DNA of 64,000 nt from Sphaerolaimus hirsutus (GCA_964036195.1 CAXIWS010000473.1:1-64000), one strand, 5' to 3'. Counted from the stretch's first letter, positions 1 through 10,868 are shown. Translations and numbers: made by a program. Notes: a model not told the origin generated them from the sequence alone.

Positions 1-1072
1 AAATGTAAAAACCTATAATATTTAAGTTAACTTTCTTATGTTCTCTTTTATATTCAATTAATTCAACTCGTCAAGATTTCATTCATATTTACATTCCCAT
101 TTTAACATCTTCACCTTCACCAATTAATATCTCAAGCGATGTTGTTTACAACGTGCGCTTCACATCGTTCACATATTTAGATCTTAGTCATTGCTCACAT
201 TCCGCCACATTTCCTTGACAAGCAGCACGCATATACGCCGTCATGTTTATGTTAAGCGGCGGGCCCGCCCCGAGCAGGGCGCCGGGCCCGCGCGCCATTT
301 CAAATGCCGTCTGGCTTGTCTCACATTTTCACTATCTTGCCAGTTTAGCTCGCTTTTCATCGGAGAAGCGAGCGGGCAAGGATTGAACTTTCACAATTGG
401 AAATGTTGGGTAAAAATCGGAGATTAGAGCCGACCGATTGGCGCCAAACCAATCGCCATCGGTCGGCCCTTAAAAGCCGATTTCACAGCTACAATCGGCA
501 GTGTTTGCAACCTCGTCAACTTCACACGAATCTCTTCCTAGGATCTAAATAAGCGCCGTAGTCACTTATTAAGTCGCTTGTTTTTGGTGCTAAGTTTAAC
601 GCTTGGTGCTCTAAGTCACCTCAGTGCTTTATTTCACACCAGCGCTGTTTGAGGTGCTTTATTCACAACCGCGCCACTTAATTCTCGCCTTTTGTCGTAA
701 TTAAGTGCCTTCTTTTAATTGCCTTATTTCTCCGGTAATTAGAGCTTCTTTTACGTTTTATTTAAGTAATTAATTTAGTTGTAAATTAATTCCTTTGTTT
801 ACGTATATTTTATATATATTATATTTACATTTAATTCTTTGTATTTAATCGACTAAATAAAAACGTTCGTCAAAACCTTTGGTAAACAATCTAAATTTGC
901 TTCACACTAACTCACGTCAATTCACTTCAACTCAACTAATCACATTTGATAAAATAACGGAACGTCAATTAGAGACGACGCTTCACGTCAACTTTCACTT
1001 GTTCACATTTGTCCTCTTCCTCGGTTAGGAATAGGAGCTGGTTCACAAGTCACTTCAACAAGTTCCGTATTA
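1..1072. other. AT-rich intergenic sequence, no gene seen
   Basis: No supported gene was found. A short GC-rich patch lies at about 256-297. A small hairpin has 10-bp perfect arms, GCCGACCGAT at 429-438 and ATCGGTCGGC at 458-467. A run of short CAC/GCGC-type words covers 580-680. The open frame at 191-427 has no recognisable domain and is probably chance. Confidence 0.5.
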
Positions 1073-1719
1073 TTTTACATGTCATGCAAAATGTCAAGTG
1101 TCATGTCAAATTTCAAGCAAAGTGGCAATTGTTATGACAAATGTCATGCAAAGGGTTAAATTGTGTATCCAAATCTTGTGTTATTGTATCCATAATATGT
1201 TTTGTATCCAAATCTTATGTTTTTGTATCCAAATGTTCACATACGATTTGGATTAACAACAACATAATTTGGATACAAAACATAAGATTTAGAAATAAAA
1301 CATAAGATTTGGACACAGTTTGCGTGACAATTGATACTTTAATTTTTACATGTCATGACAATTTACACTTTACTTTACATTTGTCATGACAGTTGACACT
1401 TTGCATGACATTTTACATGACATTTGACACTTTACAAAGCCTGGGACTGCCCACAGATCCATGAATAAACAGATAGAAACTCAAGCAATGAGTTAAAATT
1501 TTACAAAAAATATATGAATTTTTATACAATTTTACAAAAATTTTACAAAAATTCGAATTTTTATACAATTTTACAAAATTTTTACAAAAATTCGAATTTT
1601 TATACAATTTTTATTTTTATTCTTAAATTTTCCATTTTATTTTATTTTATTTTATTCTTGAATATTCCATTTTATTTTTATTTTATTTTTATTTTTTTCT
1701 GAGATTTTGCCAACCCTGC
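1073..1719 (+). repeat. Composite palindromic repeat with A/T-rich tail, copy 1
   Basis: The core (about 1141-1360) is an inverted repeat built from GTATCCAAATCTTATG and its reverse complement. It is bordered by words such as TTGCATGACATTT and ends near GGGACTGCCC. It is followed by a (TTTTA)n and AATTTTTATAC tail ending GAGATTTTGCCAACCCTG. The same composite occurs in reverse orientation at 54,663-55,510, and a shorter form lies at 28,870-29,193. Its TGTAAA/GGGACTG words are shared with the MITE inside the PAN exons of the lectin genes. No coding potential is seen. Confidence 0.6.
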
Positions 1720-2058
1720 TTGTAACTACCGTATTTGCTCGAATAATTCCGCTGTGGAATCATTTTTGTAAGACTTTCTGAAGGGGGTAATACCATTTGG
1801 GGGATAATTCAAGGAGCGAAATTACTATTCCAATTTCAAAATGTTTCTGTCGATTCATTCCACAAACTATCAATGTTTTTGTGGGATTTTTCTGGGTCTG
1901 AGTATGTTACGAACAATAATGGAATTCCGTAGAATTTCAGGCGGAATAATAAACCCTTGGAATACGCGACCCCACCTTAAAATTTGCCAGCGAAATAATA
2001 TTCCCCCGGGGGTGTATGTCCAAATAAACCTTCACATGCACACCCAAATAACAAAGTA

Positions 2059-2450
2059 CCATATTACCTCGAATTATCCCCCCCTTGAATTAACCCCCCC
2101 CCTCGAAATACCCCCCTTAAAATTCGGCTGCGGAAATAATAAACCCCCCCCCCTCGAAATACCCCCCCCTAACATTGAGTGTAAAGAGAACGTACATGAC
2201 AAATACCGCAGTTTGTGATCTGTACACTGCAGAATACACGTTAAAACTGAAGATTGAGTGACGTTAGTGAAGGGTTTATGTGTATATACAGTTATATACC
2301 TATAAAGACATATACATCTATGTAATTGTTCGATTTTACTACGTCCGTGTATGGGGAATTTCCGAAAATTTCTGGCGAAATAATAGACCCCCCCCTCGAA
2401 TTTTGCAGGCGAAATAATAAACCCCCTGGGGGTATTTCGAGGTAATACGG
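2059..2450. mobile_element. TA-flanked MITE, CCGTATT family
   Basis: The terminal repeats read CCATATTACCTCGAA at the left and TTCGAGGTAATACGG at the right, each flanked by TA. Poly-C blocks (CGAAATACCCCCC) sit inside one end and the complementary pattern inside the other. The core is shared with the copy at 44,597-45,021. TA duplication plus TIRs suggests a Tc1/mariner-like or other TA-targeting superfamily. No transposase is present. Confidence 0.65.
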
Positions 2451-2695
2451 TATTTACAAGTAAAATTTTCAACGTTTTATTTACAACAACTCTGGCGTGT
2501 AAACATATCAGGTGCCGCGGGCGAAACACCAAATAACTATTGGCGCTTTTCGAGGGATGACCTCATGATCGGATCTGATTTTCCTGTGAATTATTTTCAA
2601 GAGTGAGTTTCTGCTAAGTTGCATTTTGGTAAATTACTATATTTGAAATGAAAAGGATCACTGACAATTTAAATAGTATCTATTATATTCCAGTA

Positions 2696-2865
2696 CATTA
2701 CACCTTACAACGAAATCTACCATATCCCATCTGAAAAAAAGAACAAACATAAAAAAGTTTTCATCAAATTTATCAAATTGCCTTGATAAATATAATGAAA
2801 ATCTTTTTATTTGTTTGTTCTTGTATTCAGATGCAATATGGTAGATTTCATTGTAAGGTGTGATG
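2696..2865. repeat. 170-bp imperfect hairpin element
   Basis: The left arm starting CATTACACCTTACAACG is the inverse of the right arm ending TTGTAAGGTGTGATG, with a short AT-rich centre near 2780. It is probably a MITE. The hAT-type element at 2866-3370 has inserted into its right end, duplicating GTGTGATG. Confidence 0.55.
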
Positions 2866-3370
2866 CAGAGTTGTACAAATACTGGTATTTTTGGAAAACG
2901 TAAACGTAAACGTAAATACCTTTTCTAAATTGTGAGTATTAATACTGAAAACGTAAAATACTTCTAAAATACCCGGGTAAACGTAAAAAAAACGTAAATG
3001 TAAAAATTTATTTGAAGTGCCCCACCCATGATCAAGTGCATTGAAAAACACTCTTGTTTTTTCCTATTTCAACCATTTCTCAGCTAATACAATTACATTC
3101 TTGCTTACCTATGTTGTTTATCAAACAATTGAGAAGATAATTGGCCAAAAACATAAATTGTACGTATTATATCAGATAAAAAGTTCAAAATGCACTGTTT
3201 TTGTGCATTTTCCATACGATTTTTACGTTTTCTCTGGTACCCGGGTAATTGTGCCAGGAAAACGTAACAAAACGTAATGGTATTTTTGGAAAACGTAAAC
3301 GTAAACGTAAATATAAATACCCAAATAACCGGGTATTTCGGGTAAACGTAAATACGTTTTTCCAACTCTG
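2866..3370. mobile_element. hAT-type MITE, CAGAGTTG family, with 8-bp TSD
   Basis: It begins CAGAGTTGTACAAAT and ends TTTCCAACTCTG. The flanks at 2858-2865 and 3371-3378 are an identical 8-bp GTGTGATG. The interior carries repeated AACGTAAACGTAAA words pointing inward from both ends. An 8-bp TSD with a start matching YARNG is diagnostic of hAT transposons as a class. There is no transposase, so it is non-autonomous. Degenerate relatives lie near 10,929, 29,220-29,590, 40,630 and 49,690-49,850. Confidence 0.8.
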
Positions 3371-3378
3371 GTGTGATG

Positions 3379-3690
3379 TCGCTGGAGTATAACAGAAGGA
3401 ACCTATATAACCTCATAAAATTTTTTCTGCTGTAACTAAGTTGTCACATAAAAGGAAAGTGACAGATTTCTGATAACCCACCCAATGAAAGGGGACCTTA
3501 TCAAGAATAAACAGCATACAAATAAGAAAAAATACAGAATCTTATGAAATATCTGGGGAAAAACATGTATGACAAAAATTAGGGTAAGGCCGGCTACTTA
3601 ACTTAAGGTAAACTAAATATCCTAATTTCCATTTTGATACAATTGACAACACCCGCAGCATTCCAAAGTTCCAGTCAAATCAAAATCCTG
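3379..3690. other. Intergenic, nothing recognised
   Basis: AT-rich sequence with no TIR pair, tandem array or supported open frame visible. Confidence 0.4.
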
Positions 3691-3820
3691 GTGCCAGTTC
3701 CACAAATTGAGAAGTGAGAGTAAATTGGCAAAAGCGGAGTAAAAATAAAAATAATAAAAGGCGATTTCCCTTCGCTTTTGCCACTTCACTTCTCACTTCT
3801 CAATTTGCGGAACTGGCCCC
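3691..3820. mobile_element. Small MITE, GTTCCGCAA family
   Basis: Inverted ends carry CCAGTTCCACAAATTGAG at the left and CAATTTGCGGAACTGG at the right, around a short AAAATAAAA centre. Other family members lie at 8,831-9,054, 46,986-47,748 and 47,745-49,520. The exact ends and target duplication are unresolved. Confidence 0.5.
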
Positions 3821-3874
3821 TGGTGATTGCAAGTACTACAGTTACGAATCTTCTACACGAACTGTGCTAGATGG

Positions 3875-4797
3875 TAGTGATGGAAAAGCGCCAGAAAAAA
3901 TGGCGCCAGGCGCCAAGGGCGCCATGGCGCCATTCAGAAAGTGGGCGCCAAGCGCCAAGGGCGCCACAGAAAAAGGGCGCCAGGCGCCAAGGGCGCCATG
4001 GCGCCATTCGGAAAGTGGGCGCCAGGCGCCAGGGGCGCCACGGATAGAGGGCGCCAAGCGCCAAGGGCGCCATGGCGCCATTAGGAAAATAGGGCGCCAG
4101 GCGCCAAGGGCGCCAGGAAAAAGAAGTGCCTACAACACCCTGCTTGTGCTAAAAATGTTGCTACAGCACCGTGGTACACGCATTCACGTCTTAATTCGCG
4201 TTCTTCAGGATGTAATGAACAAAAACACATCTGGCAACAAAAAAATTTTCAATAAAATCCACATGACGAATTCAAACACAATGGAAATTGTCATTTGATA
4301 ACAATCCATTCACTTCAAATAGGCTTTTCCAATCAATATTTCCCTGAAATGGACAAAAACGGAATTGCAACGATTTGAATCCTTTTTTATAATTTTGCAA
4401 GTTCGACGGTCCATCACTCTTGTCGTCTGATCCGTCAGACACATCTGATGAAACGTTGGACGAAAGATTTCCACGGACTCACACCACTTCGTCCATTTTT
4501 CTGACGAATTTAGATCATCCACAGATGCATTTTTCATTATTTTTTTCATTTACACAGCACTCACCTTGAAACCCTGCTGGCGCCTTTTTGGCGCCCTTTT
4601 AAAGCAGGGCGCCAGGCGCCAAGGGCGCCACGGAAAAAGGGCGCCAAGCGCCAAGGGCGCCATGGCGCCTTTCAGAATGTGGGCGCCAGGCGCCAAGGGC
4701 GCCACAGAAAAAGGGCGCCAAGCGCCAATGGCGCCATGGCGCGGCGCCCTTTGGCGCCCTCAAATGGCGCCAGCGCCATGGCGCCATTCCATCACTA
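3875..4797. mobile_element. hAT-type MITE, GCGCC family, with 8-bp TSD
   Basis: TIRs are TAGTGATGGAAAAGCGCC at the left and the inverse, ending CCATCACTA, at the right. The flanking 8-mers at 3867-3874 and 4798-4805 are identical (CTAGATGG). Each end is a minisatellite of about 50-60 bp units built from GGCGCC, GCGCCAAG and GCGCCATGGCGC. The centre, about 4130-4570, is unrelated AT-rich DNA. Open frames across the ends are only translations of the Ala/Pro/Trp-rich repeat. Confidence 0.85.
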
Positions 4798-4912
4798 CTA
4801 GATGGTCAAGATGAGTGTGAAGAAGTATTTTCTACTCACAGTGCCATGTGTGAAAAAAGTGAGTGTGAATGCACGTTACAGAAGCAAATGCAAACGACAC
4901 CTTAACAACATA

Positions 4913-5230
4913 CCGTATTTCCTCGAAATACCCCCAAGGGTTTTATTTTTTCATAGTGGAAATTTTGAGTGGGGGGGGGGGGGTTAAACGAGGGGGTTAT
5001 ATCGAGGGGTTTTTATTATATCGCCAGAAAATTTTTGAACTCCCAGTACTAATTCGTCGTTGTTAACATACGCTGAGGTAGAAAAATGGACCGATAACTG
5101 AGATGTATTAACGTCTGTAGACTTATAAAAGTGTGTAGACGGTACAAACCCTGTTCTAAAAGTTCTGTTCTTGCATAATAAATGAATTTTTCCATACCCT
5201 TTTTCGATCTTCACTTTCCATTTTCCTGCC
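4913..5230 (+). repeat. Truncated CCGTATT-family fragment joined to gene-flank sequence
   Basis: A TA-flanked CCGTATTTCCTCGAAA end at 4913 is followed by a poly-G block and the family core. No matching right end was found. From about 5220 the sequence is paralogous to 51,020 onwards, upstream of the second lectin gene. Confidence 0.45.
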
Positions 5231-5399
5231 AAGTTGTAAATGCACCTTTGTATGGTTAATTCGTGTAAAGAGTCACCGTTCTCGGAAACCTAAAAAAATA
5301 ACTAAAATAACAGTAAAGATAGAAGGAAAAGTGACATATTTACCTAATTGTGGCATGCACGAATCAAGCATAATTTCAATATCAACTGTCAAATTACAG

Positions 5400-8300
5400 C
5401 ATCACCGGGACAGAGTTACAAGCTAATAGCCAAAAATCAACTACCACTGGTTGTAAGCTCACACAGTGCCATCACTGGTGCCAGTCCCAGACCCTGTAAA
5501 AGACCCTGTAAAATGTCGTGTGTCATGTCAAAGACCCTGTAAAATGTTGTGCATCATGTAAAAGACCCCATAAAGTCATGTGTATCCAAATCTTATTCTA
5601 GACTATACAAATTTTATGTTTTTGTATCCAATCTTGCATTGGACACTTTAGAGGGCCTTTTACATGACACATGACATTTTACAGGGTCTCTACCAGGGTT
5701 TGGGACTGCCCCCCTGGAGACGACGTGCGCCAATGCGCCCACCAGTGTATGATGCACAAGTGGTGCTTTGCATTTGCACACAACCCAACCACTGGCCACT
5801 GCATTTCATACGCACAAATGGCTGCCGACACGAAAATTCTTAGCACTATAGCCAGTCGCGGCTACAACTATTATGCCAGGAATGTCATTGAAGGTATTTT
5901 ACGTTGTGTTTACAGCAAAAATGTGTGTGTGTGATGCGTCGTGAAGTGTTTTCACGCCGACACTTCCCGATGCTTCACGAACCACGCTAGCACAGCAAAA
6001 ATGGATCCGTGAAGCGTGTGGAAGCGGCCTTGATGCGCTGGAAGCGGCGCGCTTCTACACGCTTCCACCAACATCGCGAAAATCTTGGTGAAGTGTTTTC
6101 CACACGCTTCACCGCGTGCTTCAAGCGCATCCAAAATGTGGAAGGCACTTCACATCGCTGGCGCTTCCACGCGCTTCCCGTATGTATACATGTGTGGGAG
6201 CGCCATATAAGGAAGCGTGAATTGCCTTCACGCGGATTTTCGTGATGTGTGTGGTAGTGCTGGCATGCTTGGTGAAGCGTCGGGAAACGTCGGCGCGAAG
6301 ACACTTCCCGACGCTTCACCGCGCATCCACACACCCATTTTTGCTGTGTAACACTACCACATAAATACACACACATCACTGCAGCTTTCCGGGCACAGTG
6401 CCACGAGAAATTAGCCGCCGATGCGCAAAGCACGCAGGAATCGGCATACTTCCAAGGCAGGTGTTACGCAATCTACAGTGGCATAGACAACTTTAACTAC
6501 GACACAGCCAAACAGACGTGCAAGGACAAGGGCAATGCATATGGATTTATTGGAGGATTGGCGTTCATCAAATCAAAGACAATGCTAGACAAATTGGGGA
6601 AGATATTTTCAGTGTGTATTTAAAAATTTACGACTACCGTATATACTCAAATAATCCCCCCAGGGAATTATTTTTTCGTCATACATTTTTGGTGGGGGGC
6701 TATTCGAGGGGGAAATTATTCAAGGGGGGAATTGTTATTTCCTCAAAAAAATTAAGCATTTTTCTATGAACTGATTTAAAAGAAATATGTTTTATTTACT
6801 AAATAATATGTAATTTTGGTTCAAATTGAATGCAAACACTTTATCATATGCCTGAAGAGGGGGGGGGGATTATTCGAGGGGGGAGATTATTGTTCCTCAC
6901 TCGTCTAAGAGGGGGGAATTAATTAAGGCGGGGAATTATTCGAGTACGTATATACAGTATATTAAACGCAATCCGTAATCATTATCTAAATAATCAACAT
7001 TTCAGACAGTTGCAAGAACTGTGTATGTTGAAGGCTTTCAGGCAAACAAGACCTTGCAGCCATATGGGAACTGGGTGTACCCAAACAAAAAAACTGGGCA
7101 CTATGTAGATTTTCACTTGCCACCAAGTGTGTGGCTACCCGGTCAACCTAATCGAATTGAATTGGCGGCTTATTTGAGGGTAGTATTTGCACCTTATTAT
7201 GACCCACCTATCATCAAAGATTACTACTATTCTGGTATTGGTATTCAAGATGGTTTTGTTCTGTGTGAATTTGGTATGTTTTGATGAATTTTTTATATAT
7301 TTTCATGTATTTCTTTGTGAACAGTCTTTTATTCCCACTAGTTAATAAATTTGAGTTCAACACTGAACTGGGATAAAAACAGTGAACAACACAAGGTGGC
7401 AGTTCTGCAAGAGGCAAAGTAAGTGACAAATGATAAAAGAATAATAATTTGGCAAATGTAAAGTTAAGAGTGAAGTAAAAAGTTAAGAGTAGATTCAAAA
7501 GTTAAGAGAAACATTGCAAATGTCAAAAAAGAATTATAGAAATAACAATAAAAAGTAAAAATCAATTCAGATCTAGAAAGCATTTTTTAAATGACAATCA
7601 TGAGGATTTTGAGAGCAATATAAAGTCAGCAGACGTATCGCCCTACAAACATTTGCATCAGTCTCTCCAGTGGAGACGGAGAGTGCATGACGGCATTAGG
7701 TATTGTGACGCAATATTTTGACCATTGGAATAGATCGGGTCACATATGAAAACTTGGCCCTTATCCCAGTTACCAGTTGCGTATTATACAAATGAGAGTG
7801 AAAACTGAAAGTTAGCTAAAAATCGTTAAAATTTGTTTCGCTTTGCCAATTTCCACCTTCATTATCGCTATTGTTGTTTATACACATGGTTATATAGCTA
7901 TTGTGAGCCTATTTTATTCATATTAATAGCGGATTTCGAAATTTTGGCCAGCTGCCAAGTTCTCTTCTGTTGGAATGGAGCCAATGAATGAAAAATAAAA
8001 TTAAAATAAAAACGGTAGTTTGAACGGTGAAACGGTAGCTTGAACGGTCAAATTCTTTACAAGAACGTTGAAAATGTAGATAACTAGGGCGTGGCACGCA
8101 CGGACACAGCGAAACGTCCATTTCTCTTTTAATATGATTTTCTTTTACAATTCCTCGCGTCCGCGTGGGACACAAGTTTCGTTGTTCGCTCTATTCACGA
8201 GCGAATTCTAACTCTCCGATTTTGTAGGGTGAAATGTCCGCCGACTTTAGCAATTTTTCACTTTTTTCATTTTTATTAGAATACAGTCCTTGTCATTTAA

Positions 8301-8651
8301 CATTTTTCTTGCCACTTGTTACTTTACTCTTAACTTTTTACTTCATTCTCACCTTGTCATTTGTCAAATTACTATGCTTTTATCATTTGTCATTTTACTT
8401 TGCCTATTTTGAAACTGGTCCCAGGTTGCGGGCGAGGTATTAGTAATCTCATCTCATCTTTCATTATTATCACCACAGAAAACCGAGAAAACACCTACAT
8501 TCCAAAGTGGATTCCAGTAGGACAAAACGAACAAATTATTGAAGAACATGTACTGGATGAATTTAACAATATTCCAACAATTGAAGTATGTGGACTTTTG
8601 TGCAAGAAAAGGACTGACTGCGCATCAATTGCATTCAACTCTGGCACACTG
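5400..8651 (+). CDS. PAN/Apple plus C-type lectin gene, paralogue 1 (spliced; 3' part missing)
   Basis: Inferred exons are 5400-5481 and 5709-5893 (PAN/Apple domain), 6385-6611 and 7006-7273 (C-type lectin domain), and 8479-8651 (a second PAN-like start with Cys pairs). Introns are GT-AG and the phases agree: ATTGAAG/CTTTCC is phase 1, TTTTCA/ACAGTT phase 0, GAATTTG/AAAACC phase 1. The PAN exon shows VRQCAHQC and KWCFAF. The lectin exons show CYAIYSG, LAFIKS, QPN and DGFVLCEF, the usual N- and C-terminal lectin landmarks. Such proteins are typically secreted or on the cell surface, binding glycans or proteins; the ligand is unknown. No signal exon was found upstream in this copy, and nothing continues after 8651. 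The PAN coding sequence is split by a MITE (5482-5708) and the frame across it does not close as written. It may be a pseudogene or a partial gene. Confidence 0.65.
5482..5708. mobile_element. Inverted-repeat MITE inside PAN-coding sequence, copy 1
   Basis: It begins CAGTCCCAGACCCTGTAAAA and ends TTTGGGACTG, with an inverted arm CATTTTACAGGGTCT near 5680. The flanks suggest a short TGCC duplication. The core carries the GTATCCAAATCTTA words of the composite repeat. The left arm contains CCCT/GTAAAA, a possible splice donor, and the right arm contains TTTTACAG, a possible acceptor. The same element sits at the same place in paralogue 2. Confidence 0.65.
5906..6352. mobile_element. GC-rich inverted-repeat element in lectin intron 2, copy 1
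   Basis: The ends are ACAGCAAAAATG and the inverse CATTTTTGCTGT. The interior is built from GTGAAGCG, CGCTTCAC and GCTTCCAC words in both orientations. The orthologous insertion occupies 52,202-52,561 in paralogue 2, so it predates the duplication. A degenerate 8-bp duplication in copy 2 (ATTGTGTT, ATTGTTAT) hints at hAT. The open frames here are repeat translations. Confidence 0.55.
6637..6957. mobile_element. TA-flanked MITE in lectin intron, copy 1
   Basis: The ends are CCGTATATACTC and GAGTACGTATATACAG, with TA on both sides and poly-G/poly-C blocks inside. The same insertion is at 57,976-58,319 in paralogue 2 and therefore predates the duplication. Confidence 0.65.
7623..8247. mobile_element. 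TA-inserted element present in paralogue 1 only
   Basis: Paralogue 2 reads GAGAGCAATATAGCAATTTT without interruption at about 58,980. Paralogue 1 has 625 bp between the two TA copies (7621-7622 and 8248-8249). The ends are AAGTCAGCAGAC and GTCCGCCGACTT, imperfect TIRs. The empty site in the paralogue fixes the boundaries exactly. No transposase was recognised; the interior is AT-rich. A related fragment with CACATATAAACTTGGCCCA lies near 35,400. Confidence 0.8.
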
Positions 8652-8830
8652 GTAGGTCTTTGAATTCTACAATTTTGTCTTTAGTCTTAAGCATAATGAT
8701 CATGTAAATAAGAAAAAATAAAGTGAAGTTGACTTGCCTATGAGGTCGCCATGGTTTTAGAATGAATTTTTTTTAGAAAGTATTTTGAATAAAAAATTGT
8801 CTGGAAAGTTCTGCACCGTCAAGCAGCTCC

Positions 8831-9054
8831 TGGTGCCGGTTCCGCAAGTGGAAAAGTAAAGAGTTCAAACTTAAGAGTTGAGTAAAATGATAAATGATAA
8901 GTTAAGAGTAAAGTTAAAAGTGAAGAGTTGAGTAAAATCATTTGTCGGTTTACTCAACTCTTAACTCTTAACTTTACTCATAACTTGTCATTTGTCATTT
9001 TACTCAACTCTTAAATTTTAACTCTCAACTTTTCCACTTGCGGAACTGGCCCCA
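8831..9054. mobile_element. MITE, GTTCCGCAAG family
   Basis: The ends are GGTGCCGGTTCCGCAAGTGG and the inverse CCACTTGCGGAACTGGCCCC. The interior is AAGAGTTGAGTAAAATG and its reverse complement, forming one long imperfect hairpin. The target duplication was not resolved. Confidence 0.55.
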
Positions 9055-9211
9055 GACGAAGTGCCTTGAAGGGCTTCAAAGTACTACGAAGTTGAAACTT
9101 GCAACCCCCATGCAGTAGTTGATTGAACTCAACCTTACTGACCGACCAGACCCAACCTTACCTACCAAACCTAGGTAGGGGTGCGCGTGGTTTGCCTGTT
9201 GTCTGGTAGTG

Positions 9212-9428
9212 ATGTGAAAGCGCCGTGGCGCCGGCGCCTGGGGCTAGCGCCAAAGCAAAAAGCTCCATGGCGCTATCTCGCTCAGGCGCCATTGGCGGTA
9301 AGCGCCATTCCCATGAAAAGCGCCTAGGCGCTTGGCGCCATTTTGCACAGGCGCCATTGACGGAAACTGAGCGTCGGAATAGCGTGATGGCGCTTGGCGC
9401 CAAAATCCTGGTGCTTTTTGCATCACTA
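9212..9428. mobile_element. GCGCC-family hAT-type MITE
   Basis: The ends are TAGTGATGTGAAAGCGCC and the inverse, ending GCATCACTA. The interior is GGCGCC/GCGCCATGGCGC repeats as at 3875. No matching 8-bp flank was found because the right end abuts the foldback starting at 9429. Confidence 0.6.
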
Positions 9429-10868
9429 AACCCCTGATCACCATAGTTGGCAGCTTTGAAGTTTTTTCATTCAAAAATCTCTACCCCCCAAACGTTGGCA
9501 CTTAGCCAGAAATTGAAGTATACAAAATATACTTCAAAGTGTCCCCCAACTTACTCATATGTCACCTTTGGCTAAGTTCCAACGTGGGTCGTATAAAAAG
9601 CCCACACATTTTTTAATATATTTTTTGCCTGATCACCATGGTTGGCAAATGGGTTTTTAGGGATGCATAACTCTGCCAATCAAGGCGGGATTGTGCTTCA
9701 AAGGCCAGAATTGGTCAGAATTGGCACCCATCCAGCTTTGAGTGGAGTGGCGATGTTTGAATAACTTCTGTAGGGCTACAGTCGTTCTTTTTCTGGCGAA
9801 TGACCAAATTAGGCTAAAAATGGTTGGTTTAACCATTTTGAGAATTTTCAGCAGCAGAAAAGCCTCTTGCTACATCTATGGAGCTACACAAGTGTGTGCA
9901 TGCCCTACAGGTGGGGGACAGTTCACTGGGTAACATTTTTTATCATATTTGCAAATGTCAAATTCAACATTGCCGAGCTTTGCTGCTTCATTGCAAATGC
10001 CAGCAGGATCGAGCAGACATGGCAGAACCACACATTGCACAGAAGGCTTAGTGCTTTCAGCTAAAGCGATCTGCTTTTCCTGCAATATTGCAATTTTCAT
10101 GAGAATTTTCAAGGCAAAATTGAATTCTTCTTGAGAAGCAGGAAACAGGAAGAAAAGCACATTAATTTCTAACATTCAATTTTGCCTTGAAAATTGTCAT
10201 GAAAATTGCAATACTGCAGGAAAAGCAGATCGCTTTAGCTGGAAGCACTAAGTGTTCTGTGCAATGTGTGGTTCTGCCATGTCTGCTTGATCCTGCTGGC
10301 ATTTGCAATGAAGCAGCAAAGCTCGGCAATCTTGAATTTGACATTTGCAAATATGATAAAAATGTTACCCAGTGACCTGTCCCCCACCTGTAGGGCATAC
10401 ACACACTTGTGTAGCTCCATAGATGTAGTGTGACGCTTTTCTGCTGCTAAAAAGTCTCAAAATGGTTAAACCAACCATTTTTAGCCTAATTTGGTCATTC
10501 GCCAGAAAAAGAACGACTGTAGCCCTACATAAGTTATTCAAACATCGCCACTCCACTCAGAGCTGGATGGGTGCCAATTCTGACCAATTCTGGCTTTTGA
10601 AGCACAATCCCGCCTTGATTGGCAGAGTTATGCATCCATAAAGACCGATTTGCCAACCATGGTGATCAGGCAAAAATTATATAACAAATTTGTGGGCCGT
10701 TTATATGGCCCACATTGGAACTTAGCCAATGGTGACAAATTAGTAAGTTGGGGGACACTTTGAAGTATATTTTGTATACTTCAATTTATGGCTAAGTGCC
10801 AACGTTCGGGGGGAAGAGATTTTTGAATGAAAAAACTTCAAAGCTGCCAACTATGGTGATCAGGGGTT
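9429..10868. mobile_element. 1.44-kb foldback (long inverted repeat) element
   Basis: The left arm from AACCCCTGATCACC and the right arm ending GGTGATCAGGGGTT are inverse along about 690 bp each, with a loop of about 50 nt near 10,126-10,174. TA lies on both sides, but the palindrome makes a TA duplication impossible to distinguish from arm sequence. Inside each arm is a second, related terminus (GCCTGATCACCATGGTTGGC) at about 9627 and 10,670, so two related elements appear nested or internally duplicated. Open frames in both arms mirror one another and show no domain. Confidence 0.75.

Noticed and set aside
2074-2532. 152-codon minus-strand open frame
   Set aside because: It runs through the C/G-run ends of a CCGTATT-family MITE, is not conserved as a frame in other copies, and has no domain.
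3714-4298. 194-codon open frame rich in Ala, Pro and Arg
   Set aside because: It is a translation of the GGCGCC minisatellite at the end of a MITE; three frames on both strands are equally open.
4445-4478. Hammerhead ribozyme (CTGATGA followed by GAAA)
   Set aside because: The ten bases between the two core motifs do not form stem II, and no flanking stems I or III were found.
5671-5708. Treating the MITE end as the start of the PAN protein (ATG at 5671)
   Set aside because: The ATG lies in the MITE terminal repeat; in paralogue 2 the equivalent frame differs upstream of the PPG(D/H)DV segment, so coding homology starts after the element.
9867-10556. Mirror-image open frames of 60-100 codons in the foldback
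   Set aside because: They occur on both arms and both strands, lack domains and fit a palindromic non-coding element.
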